Origin: Symsagittifera roscoffensis
Lineage: Eukaryota > Xenacoelomorpha > Acoela > Convolutidae
Direction of reading: 5' to 3'
DNA: 26,247 nt
Assembly (NCBI RefSeq): GCF_963678635.1
Contig: NW_026970616.1
Location: 1 to 26,247 of the forward strand
Positions within the stretch are counted from its first letter, which is position 1. The number at the start of each line of letters is the position of its first letter. A program made the position numbers and the translations under genes. Positions 19,591-26,247 of this stretch are shown in pieces. The notes beneath the pieces were generated by a model, which saw nothing but the letters and a program-made list of their open reading frames with translations, did no database searches and had not been told where the DNA came from.

Positions 19591-20387
19591 GCCGACAACT
19601 TGGATCCCTACATCGCTCAAATTCCCCTCCAGCCAACCTCCAAACTCAAATCCCAATAATCCCACTTTTTGCTTTCCCACCACCCAATTTTCCGATTATT
19701 AATATATCATCAAGCACGAATTCTGATACTAACTCAGATATTTCAGTTTTATATTCTATCTCACAATTTAATAACCCTAATGTAGAAACCCCTGACGAAT
19801 TTGCAGACTCCGAACCATCTCCATCAAATTATACTCAGACCAACTCTTCAGTTTTTTCAAAACCCCCTTTTCAACCAATTCCATCAAATCATTCACTCCC
19901 ATCCGTTTCCACTCCTTCTTATGCTTCGCAAGTGACCCCAATCTATTCTCCACTTCATTCCGACAGATCATATAATAATTCCCCAGATACCCCACAAATT
20001 TCCCAGGAACTCGATAATTTTATTACCCTACAACAACAGTTAATACACCCTAACACCCTCACTATACATCAACTATCATCCACAATAGAATCCTCAAACC
20101 CACCTACTCCTACACCCTCTTCAGCTTACACTGCATCATTCACACAATCATCCACATCCACCGAAACACCTAGTAGCACTCACCGAGCTTATCGCACTTT
20201 TAAACGAAAATTCCCAAATCACCCATTCCCGACCAAACCCGGAACAGCCTGCGAAAATATTAATCACCCGCAATACACAAGCACGAAAAATTTTCTTGCA
20301 ATCACCTTACCCTCATTTCCACAATATACATTACACACACCTAACGATACTAATGACACACGTAGTTTTGTAGATGAAATGTTTTAA
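19587..20387 (+). CDS. Post-env ORF-A, Pro/Ser/Thr-rich, unknown (266 aa)
   Basis: ATG at 19587 overlaps the env stop (ATGA), and the frame is intact to TAA 20385. The first 200 or so residues are Ser, Pro, Thr and Asn-rich with no ordered domain; a basic patch (residues 205-215, AYRTFKRKFPNH) precedes a more ordered end. There is no signal peptide or membrane segment. The base composition shifts here to more C and T than in gag-pol, which may mark a different origin or a different coding constraint. The ATGA overlap suggests termination-reinitiation from env. It could be a transactivator- or matrix-like accessory protein, but nothing identifies it. Confidence 0.55.
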   Translation: MSRQLGSLHRSNSPPANLQTQIPIIPLFAFPPPNFPIINISSSTNSDTNSDISVLYSISQFNNPNVETPDEFADSEPSPSNYTQTNSSVFSKPPFQPIPSNHSLPSVSTPSYASQVTPIYSPLHSDRSYNNSPDTPQISQELDNFITLQQQLIHPNTLTIHQLSSTIESSNPPTPTPSSAYTASFTQSSTSTETPSSTHRAYRTFKRKFPNHPFPTKPGTACENINHPQYTSTKNFLAITLPSFPQYTLHTPNDTNDTRSFVDEMF

Positions 20388-21358
20388 TGCCAACACTTCA
20401 TTGGACGGCTTATAATCATTTTACTAACCCCCTTTGCCTACCACTAATTAATACTCATGACAGCATAGAAAGGAACAAAGACATAGTATATAGACTCACT
20501 ACAACACTAACACCTCGACAATTTACTTACGTAGGATATTAAAAATTACTAAAAACATTCACTGCCCCCCGAGCTAACGAATTTACAATAGAATATTACG
20601 ACCATAATATCATCCGACCTAATCAAGACCAATTTTTAGATGAAGACCGCTTCGCTAACCCGCAACTAACAGAAAAATTTTTCATCAAAACATCATACCT
20701 ATTCACACTTAATATTTTTGATAGAAAGTATGATCACATCATTTCAGAATCATTAGCTGATATTCAAGCTTACGAAAATTTCCATGACAAATTTCAGTTA
20801 TTTTCACTAACCTTTCACTTTATTATGTTACGCACTAAATAAACCCACACATATACATACTATCGTTTTATACAAAATCATTTTGATTTGCATACCCCAT
20901 CAAGACAACCTCACCATCGTTTTCAGTTTCTTAACTCAAAGTACACGTCACCATTTTTCCTTAATTTTACATATTGCATCAAAGATACTAACCTCCACGG
21001 CATCCTCCGCAACTATGACCCATTTACCCAAATGTATATATTTTGTCCCATCACGAAGACCTTTAATGCCGAAGAATCCAGACCCTTCCTTAACCAGCAT
21101 GAATTTATCCAGCCTATTGAAATACCATTATTAGAATTCATTCACAATACTAAATACAATCATAAAATACATAACCTCATTCAAAACACACCTTACGAGT
21201 TTGCAGTAGGCACTGAAGTACTAAAAACCATTAAAGCACTTCAATTGCTTTGGCCACTGCTACAAACTAAAAACATCATACGCATACTAGCCAAATTACT
21301 AACAACATCAGATATGATACACGACATCTTCCCCCACGGCTTTTTCCCAGAAGATTAA
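20387..21358 (+). pseudogene. Post-env ORF-B, unknown, two in-frame stops
   Basis: ATG at 20387 overlaps the stop of ORF-A (TAATG). One frame of 323 codons runs to TAA 21356, interrupted only by TAA 20540 and TAA 20840. Absence of frameshifts over 970 bp and an ordered, aromatic-rich composition point to a once-functional globular protein. Its last third is helix-prone with a Leu/Ile-rich segment (around TIKALQLLWPLLQTKN). There is no signal peptide, zinc motif or catalytic signature I can name. It is followed within 4 bp by a consensus splice donor. There may be a weak resemblance to the accessory domain at 16630-17090. Confidence 0.55.
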
Positions 21359-21361
21359 CAG

Positions 21362-21445
21362 GTAAGTATAATTTAAAATACTCTTCACTAATAAACTTAA
21401 ATTAGTACTAAACATTTTCTATCAATGTTTGATTTATATTTCTAG
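21362..21445 (+). other. Consensus spliceosomal intron just after the last stop
   Basis: CAG|GTAAGTAT begins at 21362, four bases after the ORF-B stop. A TACTAAACA branch-like sequence lies near 21402-21410, and a T-rich run ends in TTTCTAG at 21445. The 84-bp length suits small invertebrate introns. All three signals are seen directly; splicing itself is inferred. Confidence 0.6.
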
Positions 21446-22207
21446 TCTTCACATCACGATCATCCACAAAACAGAAAAGAAAACTAAAAATACAAACTTG
21501 TTAAATTCTCTTAAAATTCGTTAAATTCTTGCACTAAATAATGAAATAAAATTCATACCAAATGTAGTAATTTTATCTATAAATTATTTCCCCATGAAGC
21601 AGTAAACTTAATTACGATGAAAATTTATAATTTTAAATTTCCCCCAAACGCAGTAAAATTCAAATTCTATGCAATAAATTGATAAAATGAGAAAGCTGTA
21701 CTAACTTTTTCAAATATTTTCATTCACTCGCACAAGAATTCTATCCAAACTCTCACAGCTCGCTCACGAAGAATTGTTTAAATATTGATTTTAAGTTTCA
21801 AGTTTTCACACTCAACAACTCTAACACACAATAACAAGTTTCAAACTTTCCTTTAACCCGGTTGGAAAGGAATTATATACTAAACCAAACTAACCAACGC
21901 AGCTTACTAAACACCACAAATCATAAAATAACAGCATGACTAAGAAAAGAAAACCAACGGTACCCAAACCGGATTAACCCAGTTTAAAACTTGATAATTT
22001 ATTCTTTTGAAGACTATTATAAAGTCTAAGAAAGAAATAATAAAACACAAAAAAGCCGCAAGACAAACCCATACCAAAAACAATTTGATTTTTGAAAAAA
22101 GGACACAACCAAAGTAACATAAGAAAGACCAACATAAACCCAACATAAAACGTTATCACATAACAGGACCTCTCAAAGAAACAGCATGAAATCATACTCC
22201 CACTACT

Positions 22208-22272
22208 GGCCTAACCCACCAGAGAGGACGTTCTGAGCATGCTCTATAGCCGGCCTAACCCACCGCGCTATA
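22208..22272. repeat. Direct repeat GGCCTAACCCACC (x2) with an inverted repeat
   Basis: GGCCTAACCCACC occurs at 22208-22220 and 22252-22264. The second copy sits in the loop of TATAGC/GCTATA (22245-22250 with 22267-22272). This could be a structured RNA or protein-binding site in the 3' untranslated region. Confidence 0.6.
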
Positions 22273-22595
22273 TCCACGCTTTGTGACCACACTTCTATTT
22301 TTAATAAGAGGTACTCAAGGGTGAGTAACTCTTCAAAATAACCAAGTTAAAACAAAACGCTTTTGTGAAAACGACTAACTAAAATCATGATTTAAAAATT
22401 GAATTAACATAATTTTATAAAATGTAAATCATACTTTGCAGTATATAGATCAAAACACAACAACAAAGACGAACATCCAAAGACTAGATGCTCCCATCAG
22501 ACTCGAACAAAAGAATGGCTAAGCACAACCGACATGCCGTCCACAATCACAACTCAAAGGATTTAGAGTACGACTTGACTTCGCAGAAAAGGACT

Positions 22596-22901
22596 TCATT
22601 GAACTAGACCAATGACCACCTCGATGTTCAAGTATACGTACAGATCCGAGTTACAAGGCATCCCTTCCACACACGCCATTCCCAGACGAGGTTGCACACA
22701 AAACAAGTTCTCTACATAATACAGAAAACCCGTCATAGCAAACCATTTTGAAATCGGATTGATTTCATTGGGGATCACAGTCGGTGTCAAAAGACGACGT
22801 AATAATTTCCTGTCCTCAATTCCAGCCTCCTGGAATTTCCTTATCCAAGAGGAACCGGACAAGAAAATGATGTTCACCAAATACCAACGTTCATCATCCA
22901 T
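22596..22901 (-). CDS. Antisense ORF of 101 aa near the 3' LTR, unknown
   Basis: Reads on the minus strand from ATG 22901 to TGA 22596. The predicted peptide has balanced composition (Trp, Cys, charged and hydrophobic residues mixed) and reads like a folded protein, unlike the low-complexity shadows elsewhere. The surrounding 450 bp are less A-rich than the rest of the element, hinting at captured host sequence. The minus-strand region before the ATG is pyrimidine-rich and ends in AAG, a possible weak splice acceptor. An antisense gene driven from the 3' LTR is one option; a captured exon or chance are others. No family recognised. Confidence 0.3.
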   Translation of the reverse strand: MDDERWYLVNIIFLSGSSWIRKFQEAGIEDRKLLRRLLTPTVIPNEINPISKWFAMTGFLYYVENLFCVQPRLGMACVEGMPCNSDLYVYLNIEVVIGLVQ

Positions 22902-22953
22902 CCTTCAAATTGCAGAAAGATAATTCTAAAAAACTCTGTAAAACCCGGATGGG

Positions 22954-23363
22954 TGGAACCTGATCTAAACTACATTGTATAATTGGATAAGTTGGATATT
23001 TTACCACTGTAAAATATTTAATATTAACCAATCATAATCCATCTAACTAACAACCCACTTATATGTAAGTGCTGAAATTACTTGTAATTTCAGCACCAGA
23101 GAGATTTGAATTTAACTTAGAAATTAGTTGCCTCTCCAAGAGAACTTGAGCAGTCGCAATAAGCCAGTATACTCTAGATCTTTTGAGCCTAGCAGAGACT
23201 AGTTAAACACCCTGAGACTAGTAGATATAAGAGTAAGATTAGGATCGGTATTAGACTAAGAAGTTGCACGAATCTATCCGGCCGAAAATAAGATAGCGTG
23301 ACGAGCAGACGGTGTACCCTATTCGAAATTACTCTATGAGTTAACCACATACATCTTAACTCA
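22954..23363 (+). repeat. 3' long terminal repeat
   Basis: 410 bp, TG...CA, matching the 5' LTR at about 97% apart from the last 24 bp. Both hairpins are intact (22996-23017 and 23069-23096). The AATAAA of the 5' LTR is AATAAG here. At its end GAGTTAA and TTAACTC form a perfect 7-bp inverted repeat around an 11-bp loop (23338-23362). Confidence 0.93.
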
Positions 23364-23367
23364 GGTG
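23364..23367. other. Target-site duplication, right (GGTG)
   Basis: GGTG directly follows the terminal CA of the 3' LTR and matches 4546-4549. Confidence 0.75.
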
Positions 23368-23906
23368 GGCTGTCGGCAGGCCACTGCTCTTGTAGTACGT
23401 TGTTATGTTTGCTATCAGAATGGTCATCATTGGTAACTGGTGTCCAACTAGGCCAGACTATGCTGGCTTCTCTCTCGCCAGCAGTAGCAGACCGCATGGA
23501 AAGGATAAAGAAGAAAGCAGCGCTCAAACAAACATACTTGACTATGACATCTCATACGACGTTCAAAATGATTTATTTCAAAAAAAATTCAGCTCGAAAA
23601 GGCTAAAGTTTATTTTGAGTTTAATTTAAATCTTTAGGCGCCTTACTTTATAGACAAAAATTCAATCAATATGATTGCTCTTGTAAATCTTCCAAATTAA
23701 AACTTCAATAGATAGCTGCAAATTTATTTAAATTTTTTTTTTAAACTTGACTTGAAAAAATGGATTTTCTTAACAATGCTCCTCCCTCCTGATTTTTATT
23801 TAAGAATCTCCACCCTCTAAGTAAAAAATGTAAATTAGCACCAATGCTTTCTAAGAAGAGATCTAATTTTGCTGCGTTCTGATTGGCCGAGAATTCGACT
23901 AAATTT
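23368..23906. other. Right flank adjoining the insertion, no confirmed gene
   Basis: The first 200 bp are GC-richer than most of the flank and are open in more than one frame on both strands (for example 23400-23606 + and 23368-23527 -), so an old exon is possible but I could not choose a frame or splice sites. After about 23600 the sequence is AT-rich with nothing recognisable. Confidence 0.3.
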
Positions 23907-23960
23907 ATCTACGTAACAATCTTTTCCCCTTCCGGAACCGGGGGAGATTGTTGAGTAGAT
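23907..23960. repeat. 54-bp imperfect foldback
   Basis: ATCTAC pairs with GTAGAT at the ends, AACAATCT with AGATTGTT inside, CCCC with GGGG, and TTCCGGAA forms the centre. Only a few bases are unpaired. It may be a folded RNA precursor or the remnant of a small inverted-repeat element. Confidence 0.7.
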
Positions 23961-24028
23961 CCAAAAAAAATGAAAATTAAATAAAAAGTATAGCAGCTAG
24001 ATTTCCTGGCTCTGAGTATATTCTTTAA

Positions 24029-24202
24029 CTTCAAGTATGCTTGCTTTTTTATTCATCCAAACAGAACAAGACAACACCGGCACCCTATCACTATTTTGAC
24101 CAGCAACATCTCGTATCAACAGTGCACAGACCCAGCCTAGAAGTGAAAGCAATGGAGAAACTGAAGAATCAGGGCGTCCTCGGCAGAGACTTATGTACAT
24201 AG
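24029..24202 (+). CDS. Possible terminal host exon (low confidence)
   Basis: A pyrimidine-rich stretch TGCTTTTTTATTCATCCAAACAG ends at 24064 and reads as a 3' splice site, followed by 45 codons to TAG 24200. The coding candidate is GC-richer than its surroundings and ends in a charged, helix-prone stretch (around EVKAMEKLKNQGVLG). The opposite strand is also open here, so the call is weak. No family recognised, and no upstream exon could be assigned. Confidence 0.2.
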   Translation, partial: LQVCLLFYSSKQNKTTPAPYHYFDQQHLVSTVHRPSLEVKAMEKLKNQGVLGRDLCT

Positions 24203-24325
24203 AAATTGCAACTGCGGAATAGGTTTAAGCAGGGAAAAAATGGAACAGACAGAAAATATTTTCTCCATTATGAAATTGTATGATAATTGTTTTTCGTATG
24301 AACGTCAAAAGCAAGATTTTCTCGA

Positions 24326-24343
24326 GGGGGGGGGGGGGGGGGG
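24326..24343. repeat. G18 homopolymer
   Basis: Eighteen consecutive G residues; the left flank has a C17 run at 3962-3978. Such tracts can form G-quadruplexes and are prone to sequencing length errors. Confidence 0.9.
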
Positions 24344-25597
24344 ATTTTCAAAAAATTGTCGAAAATTTTGACGACCTATTTTTTAATGCCGACAAAATTG
24401 GTTTTCCGAGCTCTCCTAAAGCACTAAAAGGACGCTGTTTTGGCGAAATATTCTGCGCCACAGGCAAATTTTTGAAAAAACAGGTCGAAAAAGCCGTTTT
24501 TGGGCACTTTATGGAAAACTTTGACAAAAAAAATGCTTTTTTTTTCGCGCGCGGTCCCCTTCAAAATTAGTATATATTGAAGCCCAAGGCGACTTTAAAA
24601 AATTTTAGGGTCTGTAGGTCAAAAATTTATTTCTTAAAAAGTACCAAATGAGGGACCCTTTGGGTCGGCAAGGGTCGAATTCCCGAGGAAGAAGGGCGTC
24701 CGCCCCCGCCCACTCCCCTTAATCCGCCCCTCGTCAAAAGAGAAATGATTATAAACCATTATTTTTGGCACTATGATTATTTTTTTGTATCAAGATGGTC
24801 CATTATAATTGATTTTTTCAGAGAAAAAAACTCTATCATAATCCATTATAAGGCTCAAGTCTTTTCCACCTGAAAAACAGTCATTTCAGGTCAAAAATTA
24901 CTAACAATACAAGACTGCTCGTACATCAGCGTAGAGCTCTAATTCTTCCGGCTGTCCTTAATTAATATCGAATAGTATTTGGGAAAAGAAAATTGAAAAC
25001 CTGTATTTTTGAACAAAATCAAAGTGTAAAATTAATACGACCAGTTAGCTAGCCTCAATTCAACTTGGAACGATTTGTTATGCGGGATAACTCACCGCGC
25101 ATCACTAATTCGCGTTACGCTTTCAGCAATATGAATAATTTCGTCAAAGCGCTCATAATATACTCCAGAACATGGCAAAATTGGCAATTTTCAAACCCCC
25201 AGAACTTTACAAAAAAAACAATCGGAGCAAAATATCTTTTCATATTTGAACTCAAGAAGTTGACATCTCCAATGGGGTATATTTTTTTTGGTCGAAAACT
25301 ATTATTTCGATTGGCGAAAAGTGACTGAATAAAAAAACCACACCCAGCAAAAATATTTCGTTTTCTTCGAAGGTCGGAATAAAAAAAACGTTATTGTACC
25401 CACTTATTTTTCATTAATTCTGTGAGCAATATTGCTGATTCGCGCATTGCACTCGTGTTGAACCCAACCAAAATCACCAATGAATGGTCCATAATTTTTT
25501 CATTTCAAAATATTTTTTTATGTTTTGTGAGGACCGATCTGCTGAGGTAAACTACTAAATCAAAGGAAATAGTTTTTCTGGTGGAAAGCACTGCTTA

Positions 25598-25682
25598 TGG
25601 GGCAGAAATGAATTGGACGGAAATAACTGGGTTTTTGGGCCGAAGTTTCTGGGTCGGCAATGACTCGGGCGGAAGTGACTGG
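25598..25682. repeat. Degenerate minisatellite, about 5 units of 14-23 bp
   Basis: Repeated variants of a unit close to GGGCGGAAGTGACTGG follow one another, for example GGACGGAAATAACTGG and GGGCGGAAGTGACTGG. Units vary in length and sequence, so the array is old. Confidence 0.6.
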
Positions 25683-25916
25683 TAACGGATTATAATTTTT
25701 TTTTCACTAAAATCGATTCTTTTTGAAGAAACCATGCTAGAAGCTCGAAGCAAAATCCGAATAAAAACATGCAGAAATTTCAATTACATAAGAAATAAGG
25801 TTACAAAATAAGCGAAAAAATTGTGGACAAGAAAATGTTTTTGCTTATGAAAACAACTGTAACTGTAAAAACGCCACCATAATAACTAGAGCAATTGCAA
25901 AAATTCACTATTTAAA

Positions 25917-25944
25917 ACATTGCTATTAAAGACATTGCTATTAA
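25917..25944. repeat. Short tandem duplication of ACATTGCTATTAA
   Basis: Two copies of a 13-mer with a 15-bp period. A simple local duplication. Confidence 0.8.
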
Positions 25945-26247
25945 GAAACCTATATACTGGAGAAAAAAAGTAACGCAATTAGCTACCTACAAAATAATTT
26001 ATATAAGACAAAATCTTTTTTAAGGTTTCTTTAGGGTTGTAGCTATTATTTTTTCTTTGAGTGGGGAAATTTTTTTATCCCAAATAAAAACGTTTTCCGG
26101 TACAAAAAGGTGGAAAGAAACCCAAAACATTATTTATGTTTCTGAAAAACTACCTTTCTTCATTAATAATCTTTCTGCAATATGCTTGAAAAAAGCATGC
26201 CGATGCAAGTTTCCCGGTAAAAATTACGAGGTCACACTGTGTTTTTT

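Larger units (their letters stand above)
21446..22953 (+). other. Long 3' untranslated region of the element
   Basis: About 1.5 kb. The first 700 bp are very AT-rich, with three loose copies of a (C)AGTAA motif (21565, 21600 and 21651). A repeat/hairpin block lies at 22208-22272. From about 22440 the composition becomes more balanced and carries an antisense ORF (22596-22901). The last bases before the 3' LTR (GGATGGG) make only a poor polypurine tract. Confidence 0.5.
4550..23363 (+). mobile_element. Giant env-bearing Ty3/gypsy LTR retroelement (degraded provirus)
   Basis: The element is about 18.8 kb, well above the usual 5-10 kb for gypsy elements. Ends are defined by matching LTRs, TG...CA termini and a GGTG duplication. 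The order gag, protease, RT, RNase H, integrase, env is that of Ty3/gypsy (Metaviridae) and retroviruses; integrase after RNase H excludes Ty1/copia. The coding strand is strongly A-rich and G-poor from about 6.2 to 19.6 kb, unlike the flanks. Extra ORFs lie before gag, between pol and env, and after env. About a dozen substitutions separate the two LTRs, and the coding regions carry about 18 in-frame stops and about 10 frame changes, so this copy is a fossil. Confidence 0.95.
24203..26247. other. Right flank, AT-rich, no gene seen
   Basis: About 2 kb of low-complexity host DNA. A G18 run lies at 24326-24343, a degenerate minisatellite at 25598-25682 and a 13-bp direct repeat at 25917-25944. 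Open frames such as 24280-24570 run through the G tract and look like composition effects. Confidence 0.45.

Noticed and set aside
4550-23363. Maverick/Polinton or DIRS-type element
   Set aside because: There is a gypsy-order pol with LTR direct repeats and a DDE integrase, and I see no family-B DNA polymerase, packaging ATPase or tyrosine recombinase.
23189-23527. 112-codon minus-strand frame across the 3' LTR/host junction
   Set aside because: It runs from host DNA into the LTR, so it cannot be an ancestral gene as it stands. The host part might be an exon remnant, but no splice sites settle it.
24280-24570. 96-codon frame containing the G18 run
   Set aside because: The glycine stretch comes from a homopolymer and the rest has no protein-like features.
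1-26247. CRISPR array, bacterial operons or ribosome binding sites
   Set aside because: No regularly spaced repeats; splice signals, microsatellites and an LTR element indicate animal nuclear DNA.

Overview
The window looks like non-coding DNA from an animal (metazoan) nuclear genome, AT-rich and full of repeats. It is interrupted by one very large, env-bearing Ty3/gypsy-type LTR retroelement (an endogenous-retrovirus-like provirus) at about 4550-23363. The animal setting is inferred from the gypsy polymerase, an envelope gene resembling invertebrate chuvirus-like glycoproteins, spliceosomal-type signals and microsatellites. I cannot name the species.

Left flank (1-4545): no convincing gene. 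It holds a 1.5-kb direct duplication (144-1673 and 2093-3637) whose right half is almost identical between copies while the left half is clearly diverged, a second weaker repeat pair (1677-1875 and 4148-4320), a (TTG)n microsatellite and a C17 tract.

Retroelement: two LTRs of 405 and 410 bp, about 97% identical, begin TG, end CA and are flanked by the 4-bp duplication GGTG. A tRNA primer-binding-site-like TGG stretch lies 2 bp inside the 5' LTR. A long hairpin-rich leader (to 6203) is followed, all on the + strand, by: a small basic ORF; gag (N-terminal region, Q/N-rich region, capsid, CCHC knuckle); an unusual N/R/S/Y-rich stretch; aspartic protease; reverse transcriptase; RNase H; and integrase with zinc-binding, DDE and GPY/F parts. 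Then come a poorly understood accessory region (15192-17094), an envelope glycoprotein gene (about 17057-19590), two further unrecognised ORFs (19587-20387 and 20387-21358) joined by stop/start overlaps, a consensus intron directly after the last stop, and a 1.5-kb 3' untranslated region containing an antisense ORF. The intended plan appears to be Gag-Pro-Pol from full-length RNA, env from a spliced RNA, and extra proteins by reinitiation. This copy is dead: I count about 18 in-frame stops and about 10 frame changes. That load is roughly what neutral decay since insertion would give for the observed LTR divergence.

Right flank (23368-26247): mostly featureless AT-rich DNA with a 54-bp foldback, one possible terminal exon (low confidence), a G18 tract and a degenerate minisatellite.

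The most interesting content is the extra coding capacity of this roughly 18.8-kb element: leader ORFs, accessory region, post-env ORF pair and antisense ORF. None of these could be assigned to a known family by reading alone.
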